Shown one piece after another: positions 12,492-19,403 of a DNA stretch of 20,274 bases. How positions within the stretch are numbered: position 1 is the first letter of the stretch; every line of letters begins with the position of its first letter. A program made the translations under genes and the position numbers. Under the pieces are notes generated by a model. The model did not search any database and was not told the origin of the DNA. It saw only the letters and a program-made list of their open reading frames with translations. The DNA is from Betaproteobacteria bacterium (GTDB lineage: Bacteria; Pseudomonadota; Gammaproteobacteria; Burkholderiales; Casimicrobiaceae), in NCBI GenBank assembly GCA_005889025.1, contig VBCZ01000387.1:1-20274 (forward strand). The letters run 5' to 3'.

Positions 12492-15110
12492 ATGAATGCG
12501 CGCACGCCCCCTGCAGGAGCGCCGCTATCCGCGCATACGCCGATGATGCAGCAGTTCCTTCGCGTCAAGGCAGAGCATCCGGACAAGCTCGTGTTCTACC
12601 GCATGGGGGACTTTTACGAGCTTTTCTACGATGACGCCGCGCGCGCTGCGCCGCTTCTTGATATCACGCTCACGTCGCGCGGGCATTCGGCGGGTGCGCC
12701 GATCCCCATGGCCGGCGTTCCGTACCACGCGGTCGAGCAGTATCTCGCCAAGCTGATCCGAAACGGAGAGTCGGTCGCGATTTGCGAGCAGATCGGCGAC
12801 CCCGCGACGTCCAAGGGTCCGATGGAGCGCAAGGTCACGCGCATCGTGACGCCCGGCACCGTAACCGATGCCGGACTGCTCGATGCAAAGCGCGATTGCA
12901 TTCTGGTGTCGGTCCACGCCGCGGGCGCGCGAGCCGGTGTCGCGTCCCTCAATCTCGCCGGCGGACAGCTGCGGATTTGCGATTTGCCGCTCGCCGAGCT
13001 CGGCTCGCTTCTCGAAAGACTGGATCCCAGCGAGATTCTGCATGCCGAGGGGCAAGTGCCGCCTCCGCATCGCAGCGATGCCGCCGCAAGTCCGTTGCAG
13101 CCATGGCAGTTCGACGTCGACGCCGCAAAGCGAAGGCTCTGCGCACATTTCGGCACGCACGATCTTGCGGGGTTTGGCGCCGACGATGCGCCGCTGGGCG
13201 TCGCCGCCGCGGGTGCGCTGCTGCAATACGCTCAAGCTACGCAACAGGCGAGCCTTGCGCACGTCGCAACTCTTGTCGTCGAGCACATCGGAGATCATCT
13301 TGCGCTGGACTCAGCGACTCGCCGCAACCTGGAGGTCACCGAGACCTTGCGTGGCGAGCGCTCGCCTACCCTGCTGTCGCTGCTGGACGACTGCGGGACG
13401 CCGGCGGGATCCCGAATGTTGCGATACTGGCTCACGTACCCGCTGCGAGCGCGTGACAACGCGCTTGCCAGACATGCGGCGCTGGCGGAGCTGGCGGCGG
13501 CACCTCAAGTCTGCCGCCGGCTGGCGGAAGCACTGCGGCACACCGTCGACGTCGAGCGTATCGCTTCGAGGATCGCGCTGGGAACGGCGCGCCCTCGAGA
13601 TCTTTCCGGGTTGCGCGATACGCTTGCCCGAATACAGGCGATCGCCGGGACGGTCGCAGGCGCCGAAGCCGACCTGCTCCGCGACTGCGCCGCTGCCCTC
13701 GACATCGAGCCGCGATGGCTCGATTTGCTCACACGCGCGATTCGGGCGGAGCCTGCGGCCGCGATACGCGACGGTAACGTAATCGCCGACGGCTACGACG
13801 CCGAGCTCGACGAGTTACGGACGATCCACGACAACGGCGGCGCTTTCCTGGTCACGCTCGAAGCGCGCGAGCGCACCCGCACCGGTATCCCCAATCTGAA
13901 GGTCGAATACAACCGCGTGCACGGTTTTTATATCGAAGTCGGCAACGCGCACGTGGAAAAGATTCCGGTGGATTTCCGACGCCGGCAGACGCTGAAGAAC
14001 GCCGAACGATACATCACACCGGAGCTCAAGGCATTCGAGGACAAGGCGCTGTCGGCGCAGGAGCGGGCACTCTCGCGTGATAGGAAGCTCTTCGACGACC
14101 TGCTATCCAGCTTCGCGCCGGCGATACCCGAGCTGCAGCGCGCTGCGAAAGCGATGGCGAACCTCGATGTGCTCGCGTCCCATGCTGTGATGGCCGGCGC
14201 CCGGCGTTGGACGCAACCGACGTTCACCGGTGCGCCCGGATTGCGGATACGCGAAGGGCGACATCCCGTCGTCGAAACGCAGGTCGAGCACTTCATCCCA
14301 AACGATCTGGACCTCGCGCCTGAGCGAAGACTGCTGATCGTCACCGGTCCGAACATGGGAGGGAAGTCCACTTACATGCGGCAAGCCGCCGTGATCGCGC
14401 TGCTTGCGCACTGCGGCCTGTTCGTTCCCGCGGCTGAAGCATGCATCGGGCCACTCGACGCGATCTATACCCGCATCGGCGCCGCCGACGATCTTGCAGG
14501 CGGTCGCTCCACGTTCATGGTCGAAATGACCGAGGCGGCGTACATCCTGAACCGGGCGACACCGCAAAGCCTGGTCTTGATCGATGAGATCGGCCGGGGC
14601 ACATCGACCTTCGACGGGCTGGCGCTGGCCTGGGCAATCGCCCGCGAGCTCGCCTCCCATAATCGCAGCCTTACCTTGTTCGCCACTCACTATTTCGAAC
14701 TTACCGCGCTTCCTTCCGAATTGGAGGGCTGCGCCAACGCGCACTTCGACGCGGTTCAGCACAAGGACGGAATCGTGTTTCTCCACGCCGTCGAGGACGG
14801 TCCTGCCAACCAGAGCTATGGCCTCGACGTTGCCAAGCTTGCCGGTGTGCCCGCGGAGGCCATCCGCAAGGCGCGCGCCTACCTTGCGCGGCTTGATCAG
14901 TTCAGCATCCGACGCGACTTCCAAGGCGACCTCTTCGTAGGCAGCCCGCCGCGCGAAGACGCGCCGCGCGCCGACTCGGCTGTGCCCGATCGCCTCGCAG
15001 CGCTGGATCCCGACGCCCTATCGCCACGCGATGCGCACGCGGCGCTCTACGAACTCAAGCGTTTGGCCGATACTCCCGCATCGACAGGCATGACAGGGCG
15101 GAAAGCGTAA
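12492..15110 (+). CDS. mutS: DNA mismatch repair protein MutS
   Basis: Mismatch-recognition ATPase that binds mispairs as a clamp and recruits MutL. The 872-residue protein is full length for MutS1. HTPMMQQFLRVKAEHPD begins at residue 15, and the mismatch-reading Phe-x-Glu is Phe41/Glu43 in YRMGDFYELF. The connector, core, lever and clamp domains follow, then the ATPase: Walker A GPNMGGKST at 619-627, Walker B LVLIDE at 694-699 followed by IGRGTSTFDG, and the ATHYFELT switch. The C-terminus ends in a short helical tetramerisation-like region (DPDALSPRDAHAALYELKRL). The start at 12492 gives a leader before HTPMMQQ of the same size as E. coli MutS; the in-frame upstream extension to 12426 overlaps the -10 box and is rejected. 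No Shine-Dalgarno is present. It converges on slyD with 23 nt between the stops. Confidence 0.97.
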   Translation: MNARTPPAGAPLSAHTPMMQQFLRVKAEHPDKLVFYRMGDFYELFYDDAARAAPLLDITLTSRGHSAGAPIPMAGVPYHAVEQYLAKLIRNGESVAICEQIGDPATSKGPMERKVTRIVTPGTVTDAGLLDAKRDCILVSVHAAGARAGVASLNLAGGQLRICDLPLAELGSLLERLDPSEILHAEGQVPPPHRSDAAASPLQPWQFDVDAAKRRLCAHFGTHDLAGFGADDAPLGVAAAGALLQYAQATQQASLAHVATLVVEHIGDHLALDSATRRNLEVTETLRGERSPTLLSLLDDCGTPAGSRMLRYWLTYPLRARDNALARHAALAELAAAPQVCRRLAEALRHTVDVERIASRIALGTARPRDLSGLRDTLARIQAIAGTVAGAEADLLRDCAAALDIEPRWLDLLTRAIRAEPAAAIRDGNVIADGYDAELDELRTIHDNGGAFLVTLEARERTRTGIPNLKVEYNRVHGFYIEVGNAHVEKIPVDFRRRQTLKNAERYITPELKAFEDKALSAQERALSRDRKLFDDLLSSFAPAIPELQRAAKAMANLDVLASHAVMAGARRWTQPTFTGAPGLRIREGRHPVVETQVEHFIPNDLDLAPERRLLIVTGPNMGGKSTYMRQAAVIALLAHCGLFVPAAEACIGPLDAIYTRIGAADDLAGGRSTFMVEMTEAAYILNRATPQSLVLIDEIGRGTSTFDGLALAWAIARELASHNRSLTLFATHYFELTALPSELEGCANAHFDAVQHKDGIVFLHAVEDGPANQSYGLDVAKLAGVPAEAIRKARAYLARLDQFSIRRDFQGDLFVGSPPREDAPRADSAVPDRLAALDPDALSPRDAHAALYELKRLADTPASTGMTGRKA

Positions 15111-15133
15111 GCGCGAGCAGCGCTACGCCCAAG

Positions 15134-15622
15134 TCAGTGGTGATGAGAGCCGTCACCGTGCACGTGTCCGTGCTCCATCTCCTCGGCGGTTGCAGCCCGG
15201 ATGTCGAGCACCGTGCAATCGAAGCGCAATCGCTGCCCAGCCAGCGGATGATTCCCGTCGACCACGACTTTGCCGTCGGCGATGTCGGTAACGGTGTAAA
15301 CGATTCCCTCGTCCTGGCTGTCGTCCTTGGCGCCGTAGCCTTCGAACTGCATGCCGACCTTGACCTCCGCGGGGAAACGGTCCTGTGCTTCAACGCGAAC
15401 CAGCTCCGCGTCGTATTCTCCGAACGCATCCTCGGGTTCGAGCGTGACCGAACAGCTATCGCCGACTTTCTTCTGCGCGAGCTCGGCCTCGATCTTCGGA
15501 AAGATGCCGTGATGCCCGCCGTGAAGATACGTGATGGGCTCCGCCGATTCTTCGAGCAGCTCCCCAGCCGATGAAAAGAGCTTGTAAGACAGCGTGACAA
15601 CCGTGTTCGAGAAAATGTTCAA
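15134..15622 (-). CDS. slyD: FKBP-type peptidyl-prolyl cis-trans isomerase, SlyD type
   Basis: Cytoplasmic prolyl isomerase and chaperone, in relatives also a nickel-binding factor. The sequence shows the SlyD plan: FKBP strands (NTVVTLSYKLFSSAGELLE), the YLHGGHHGIFPKIEAEL segment, an insert-in-flap chaperone domain in the middle (EDAFGEYDAELVRVEAQDRF and onward), the second FKBP part GNHPLAGQRLRFDCTVLDI, and a His-rich tail (HGHVHGDGSHHH) able to bind metal. The start is uncertain because there is no ATG in frame. The TTG at 15622 yields MNIFSNTVV, which lines up with the common MKIAKNTVV start of the family; another TTG lies at 15670. A 21-codon upstream ORF ends across the chosen TTG. Length with this start is 162 residues. 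Confidence 0.92.
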   Translation of the reverse strand: MNIFSNTVVTLSYKLFSSAGELLEESAEPITYLHGGHHGIFPKIEAELAQKKVGDSCSVTLEPEDAFGEYDAELVRVEAQDRFPAEVKVGMQFEGYGAKDDSQDEGIVYTVTDIADGKVVVDGNHPLAGQRLRFDCTVLDIRAATAEEMEHGHVHGDGSHHH

Positions 15623-15728
15623 GTTGCGACCCGGTCGTGGAATAGGCGCGAGCGTGTTTGATCCGCGCAACGCAAGGCGATCATGCTCATTTTACCGCAA
15701 CCCCGGCGTCGACCTCGCGAGCGGCCGC

Positions 15729-15734
15729 TATAAT
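15729..15734 (+). promoter_or_regulatory. -10 box directly before the roxA-like gene
   Basis: A perfect TATAAT ends 6 nt before the ATG at 15741, so transcription would start about at the start codon. No clear -35 hexamer and no Shine-Dalgarno sequence. Confidence 0.45.
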
Positions 15735-15740
15735 CACTCG

Positions 15741-16828
15741 ATGTCTGATACCGCACAGCGCGCCCCGCTCGGCGGTCTTAGCCCTGCGTCGTTTCTGCGT
15801 CGATATTGGCAAAGGAAGGCGCTGCTCATGCGCCAGGCGATTCCGGATTTCCGAGGCCTGGTCAGCCGAACCAGGCTTTTCGACCTTGCCTCGCGCGACG
15901 ACATCGAGTCGCGCCTGGTCGTTCGCGATCGCAGCCGATGGTCGCTCTCGACAGGGCCGTTTCGCCGCTCGGAGCTCGAAGCATTGCCACCGCGGCGATG
16001 GACGCTGCTGGTGCAAGGCGTAAATCTGCACCTTGTTGCCGCCAATGCGCTGCTGCGCCGCTTTGCATTCATTCCCTACGCGCGACTGGATGACCTGATG
16101 GTGAGCTATGCCGCGCCGGGCGGCGGTGTCGGGCCGCATTTCGATTCATACGACGTCTTTCTGCTGCAGGCGGAAGGCCGCCGCCGCTGGCGCATCAGCA
16201 GCCAGCGCGACCTCGCGCTCGTGCCGTCGTTGCCGCTCAAGATCCTGAAGCGGTTCAAGCCCTGCCGCCCGCCAACGCGCACGACGGCCTTGCGATCGAC
16301 GTGTGCATTACCTATTCGATCGGCTTCCGGGCCCCGGCGGCGCAGGAGCTGGGGATCGCTTTTCTCGACAGGCTTGGCGACCGCCTCGCACTCGAGGGGC
16401 GCTATTCCGACGCCGGACGCCGGCCTACTGCAGAACCCGGCCGCATTGACGAGACGATGCAGGCTCGATGCGCAAAGATGCTCGCATGCATACGATGGGA
16501 CCGGGACGTGGCTGCACAATTCCTCGGCTGTTATCTCACAGAGCCCAAACCGCACCTATTTTTTTCCAGGCCGCCGCGACCGCTTACCCGGCGCGATTTT
16601 GCGTCCGCAATGGCACGGCGAGGCGTGCGTCTGGACGCGCGCTCGCAGTTGCTCTACGACGACCGCAACGCGTACATCAACGGCGAGACAATCGCCTTGC
16701 CGGCCGACGGTGCATGCGCGATCATGCGGCTTGCCAACGAGCGGCGTATTGCTGCCGGAACCAAGCTCGGCAAATCGTCGCCGCTGATGTACCAATGGTA
16801 TTGCAATGGATTCATCCAACTCGACTGA
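15741..16828 (+). pseudogene. roxA: Cupin-4/JmjC-type oxygenase (ribosomal protein arginine/histidine hydroxylase family), broken by an internal deletion
   Basis: RoxA (YcfD) type Fe(II)/2-oxoglutarate oxygenases hydroxylate ribosomal protein L16. Two frames together carry the family. The first, from 15741 (MSDTAQRAPLGGLSPASFLR), runs through PGGGVGPHFDSYDVFLLQ with the iron-binding His133-x-Asp135, then LKILKRFKP. The second, in another frame from about 16262, begins LPPANAHDGLAIDVCITYSIGFRAP with the distal iron-ligand His, and continues to MYQWYCNGFIQLD. The segment that normally joins them, roughly 16 residues ending in a GD-hydrophobic-LY turn, is missing. The frame offset needs a deletion of 3n+1 bases, about 49. 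All three iron ligands survive on either side of the break. Either a decayed gene or a consensus error. The remaining length (about 361 residues) is near normal. The next gene starts inside its 3' end. Confidence 0.82.
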
Positions 16829-17318
16829 AAATTCCGAGCAGGCGCGCGTCGTCGAAATCGCCACGGTGCGCGAGCAAGCCGTTGCGATCGACGAGCTCAT
16901 CGCACTCGCGCGTCACCACATACGAGTATTCGATCAGGACCTGTCTCAGACAGGCTGGAACTCTGTCGCGCGGGCCGAACGTCTTGCGTCGTTTCTGCGC
17001 GAAGTTCGCGGCCGCCGTCTCGATATCATCGTCCATGACACGCGCTATCTGCAAAGCGCGTGCCCGCGCATGATCAGCCTGTTGCGGACCTATACGCACG
17101 TGATGACGATCTACCAAACCGGTGCAGAAGCGAAGATCGCAACCGATCCGCTGTTGATCGTCGATGGGCGTCACTACCTCCACCGCTTCCATTTCGAGCA
17201 GCCGCGGGCCGTGATGGGCGTTAATCAGCCGGAGCAGACGCAGCTGCTCGCCACCCGTTTTGACCAGATATGGGCAACCGGCGAATCAGGCGTCAGCGGC
17301 ACTGTGCTCGGTCTCTGA
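16806..17318 (+). CDS. Conserved hypothetical protein, possibly phospholipase D-like fold (DUF7931-like)
   Basis: A 170-residue cytoplasmic protein that overlaps the end of the roxA-like gene by 23 bases, so translation is probably coupled. After a short charged N-terminus comes EQAVAIDELIALARHHIRVFDQDL, then LASFLREVRGRRLDIIVHDTRYLQ and a segment around LLIVDGRHYLHRFHFEQPRAVM. This helix-strand layout resembles half of a phospholipase D-like fold, but no HxK catalytic motif is present. Small proteins of this kind commonly sit next to the cupin or an acetyltransferase gene in betaproteobacteria, as I recall; the family name is a tentative match. Function unknown. The alternation of buried strands and Arg/His suggests a nucleic-acid or phosphate-binding role at most. 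Confidence 0.75.
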   Translation: MDSSNSTENSEQARVVEIATVREQAVAIDELIALARHHIRVFDQDLSQTGWNSVARAERLASFLREVRGRRLDIIVHDTRYLQSACPRMISLLRTYTHVMTIYQTGAEAKIATDPLLIVDGRHYLHRFHFEQPRAVMGVNQPEQTQLLATRFDQIWATGESGVSGTVLGL

Positions 17319-17380
17319 TCACCCGCGGCGCGTTGTAGGCCGCTGTCCTACCGGGAGCTTTTCGACGCCCTTGGCAAAAG

Positions 17381-17409
17381 TTGAACACGCGTCTCATTGT
17401 TGCTAAAAT
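17381..17409 (+). promoter_or_regulatory. Sigma-70 promoter for the small lipoprotein
   Basis: TTGAAC (17381-17386), 17-bp spacer, TAAAAT (17404-17409) with an extended TG one base before it. The predicted transcript has a leader of about 100 nt before the ATG at 17516. Confidence 0.6.
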
Positions 17410-17515
17410 TTCCAGTATCGGTGGTGGCGTCCGTTTGTGGACTCCGCATCGAGCCGGCGATCCAGCCGATTTCGCGCGCAATGTTTGTGACCCCAACCCA
17501 ACCAAGGGAACGATA

Positions 17516-17809
17516 ATGAACAAGTCCATATTCGCTGCTGCTGCGCTGGCGGTAGTGTTAGTCGGCTGCGACAAACCGGCGCCTACCGTCGTAACACCGC
17601 CACCCTCCCCCCCGCCGCCGGTCGTTGTTGCGCCGCCACCGACTCCGCCTGCTTCCTCGTCGGCCATGGACGCCAAATCTTCCGCGGACAAGGCTGCCGA
17701 TGCAGCGAAGGATGCGAGCAAGGCCGCCGACACCAGCAAGGGCTCCGCCATGGACGCCAAGGACGCCGCGAAGGACGCCAAGGACACGTCGAAGGAAATG
17801 AAGAAGTAA
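17516..17809 (+). CDS. Small Pro-linker, Ala/Lys/Asp-rich lipoprotein
   Basis: A 97-residue predicted lipoprotein. MNKSIFAAAALAVVLVGC is a type II signal peptide with lipobox LVGC (Cys18), and an AAGGGAA site 5 nt before the ATG fixes the start. A proline-rich linker follows (runs of P with V and T, about residues 22-43). The C-terminal half is almost only Ala, Lys, Asp and Ser, with AMDAK occurring twice and repeated AKDA/ADKA units, expected to form an amphipathic helix or coiled coil. The plan, a lipid anchor plus extended linker plus Lys-rich helix ending in KK, is reminiscent of Lpp-like cell-wall tethers, but no homology is claimed. It has its own promoter and terminator, so it is a single-gene transcript. 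Function unknown. Confidence 0.8.
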   Translation: MNKSIFAAAALAVVLVGCDKPAPTVVTPPPSPPPPVVVAPPPTPPASSSAMDAKSSADKAADAAKDASKAADTSKGSAMDAKDAAKDAKDTSKEMKK

Positions 17810-17842
17810 AGTTCTTTCGGCCAGCAGAGCTCTTTAGACCCG

Positions 17843-17874
17843 AAAAAAAGCCGGCTCTCGGGCCGGCTTTTTTT
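17843..17874. terminator. Bidirectional terminator after the small lipoprotein
   Basis: A7-GCCGGC, six-base loop, GCCGGC-T7, a perfect 13-bp inverted repeat that works in both directions for the lipoprotein gene (plus) and purC (minus), which converge here. Confidence 0.93.
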
Positions 17875-17960
17875 CGTCCGGCGTTATATGGAATTCGAGC
17901 GGGACCAATCACGCGCCTCGAGCGAACGGCGCGCGGGCGGCAGGTCCGGCCGACCAGGCG

Positions 17961-18604
17961 CTACAGCGGTGCGCCGATCCGCTGCGCCACCTCACGGTAC
18001 TTGCCGATGACATTGCCGAGATCGCGGCGAAAACGGTCCTTGTCCATTTTTTCGTGCGTCTCGATGTCCCAAAGACGGCAGCCGTCCGGCGTGAACTCAT
18101 CACCCAGCAAGAGCGGTCCGTCGGGGTCGGCCAGCGCGTGTCCAAACTCCAGCTTGTAATCGACGAGGTCCATTCCCGCTTTTGAGAACAGGGGCTTGAG
18201 CACCGAGTTGACCTTGAGCGTCAGCGCTTTCATCTCGGCGATTTCTTGTTCGCTGGCCCACCCCAGCACGCGGATGTGATCGTCATTGATCAGCGGATCG
18301 TGCAGCGCAGCGCTTTTGCAGAAAAACTCGAAGATCCGACCGGGATCATCTTGAGCGCCTTGACCAGCGAATCGTGCGCGTCGAGCATGCGGATGAAGTG
18401 CGTGCGCACACCGGCGTCCGCGAGCTTGCTCATGATGAACGCGTTGATCTTGTTGTTGGTCTCGCCTTTCTGCTCGAGCTGCGCCACCTTTACGCCGTCG
18501 AATGCGCTCGTGTCATCGCGGAAATGCATCACCAGAACCTTGGGATCATCGGTGGCATAGACTGTCTTTGCCTTGCCGCGATAGAGCTCTTGTCGCTTTT
18601 CCAT
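17961..18604 (-). pseudogene. purC: SAICAR synthetase, broken by an internal deletion
   Basis: PurC makes SAICAR from CAIR, aspartate and ATP in purine synthesis. Two frames on the minus strand carry it. The first, from the ATG at 18604, reads MEKRQELYRGKAKTVYATDD through FRDDTSAFDG, NNKINAFIMSKL and LVKALKMIPV. The second reads IFEFFCKSAALHDPLINDDH through KLEFGHALADPDG, LLGDEFTPDGCRLWD, KMDKDRFR and ends IGAPL. Compared with E. coli PurC, the stretch from ECVVRN to the NPP before the second part, about 27 residues with substrate-binding Arg, is missing at 18335-18340. The frame offset requires a loss of 3n+1 bases; 79 would fit. As written the gene cannot give an active enzyme. Start is 11 nt after the MBL-fold gene, so the two are cotranscribed. 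A consensus error is a real possibility because purC is normally kept. Confidence 0.88.
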
Positions 18605-18615
18605 GTTCGCTCGGT

Positions 18616-19383
18616 TCAGACGAATTCGCGCCATGCGAATCCCGTGTGCTGGTCCGCGATGCCGACCCAGTCGGGGTCGCAGTTGACCGCCTGCGCCAGT
18701 GCGGCGCGGGCGAGCTCGGGGCGGTTGTTGTGCTGCGAAAGGTGGGCGGCGAATAGATGCTTCAGCTTGGAATTGTCCAGCTTGGCAAGCAGAGCCGCCG
18801 CCGCGTCGTTGTCGAGGTGTCCGAATTTCCCCGCGATGCGGAGCTTCAGCGAATAGGGGTAATCGCCGTTGGCGAGCATTTCCGGATCGTGGTTGCACTC
18901 GAGCACGAGCGCGTGGCATCCAGAGAGGCTCGCTTCCACGTGCGCGGTGCTGACGCCGAGATCGGTCAGCACACCCAGCCGCCACTCGCCGTCGCTGCAC
19001 ACGAACTGCACCGGCTCGCGCGCGTCGTGCGGCACGGGGAATGGGCGTACTTCAATCGCGTCGATGGCAAAGACGTCGTATGCATCGAAGCCTCTCACCT
19101 GCGGCAGGTCTGCGAACCGCTCCGCGACGGTTGCAAGTGTGCCGAAGGTGAGCCAAACCGGCGTCCCGTAGCGCATCGCGAAAGCAGCGACGCCGCCGAT
19201 ATGGTCGGTGTGCTCGTGGGTGACGATGATCGCGGTGACGCTCTCAGGCGCGATTCCGATGCGGCCAAGGCGCACGACCGTGTCGCGGACGCCGAACCCG
19301 CAGTCGATGAGCAGGCGCGTCGTTCCGGCCTCAACGACTAGACCGTTGCCTTCGCTGCCACTGCCCAGACAGGCGAAGCGCAC
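18616..19383 (-). CDS. MBL-fold metallo-hydrolase (YycJ/WalJ-like)
   Basis: A 255-residue protein of the metallo-beta-lactamase superfamily. It begins at a GTG (MRFACLGSGSEGNG), where LGSGSEGN is typical of the YycJ/WalJ group. The zinc-binding motif THEHTDH lies at about residues 55-61. Later ligands are likely the His in PVPHDA, the Asp in GVLTDLG, and the His in LFAAHLSQHNN. YycJ relatives are reported as DNA exonucleases, or as regulators of cell-wall signalling in Firmicutes; the substrate here is unknown. It lies between bamC and purC on the same strand, 20 nt after the bamC stop, with a weak ribosome binding site, a grouping often seen in betaproteobacteria. Confidence 0.92.
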   Translation of the reverse strand: MRFACLGSGSEGNGLVVEAGTTRLLIDCGFGVRDTVVRLGRIGIAPESVTAIIVTHEHTDHIGGVAAFAMRYGTPVWLTFGTLATVAERFADLPQVRGFDAYDVFAIDAIEVRPFPVPHDAREPVQFVCSDGEWRLGVLTDLGVSTAHVEASLSGCHALVLECNHDPEMLANGDYPYSLKLRIAGKFGHLDNDAAAALLAKLDNSKLKHLFAAHLSQHNNRPELARAALAQAVNCDPDWVGIADQHTGFAWREFV

Positions 19384-19403
19384 CGTCGCTTACCGCGGCG
19401 TCG

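Noticed and set aside
12868..13782. Alternate-frame open reading frame inside mutS (304 codons)
   Set aside because: Fully inside mutS in another frame, Arg/Ser-rich, no recognisable domain.
16258..16301. Programmed frameshift in the roxA-like gene
   Set aside because: No slippery run or stimulatory structure is evident, and conserved residues are missing, so a deletion explains it better than recoding.
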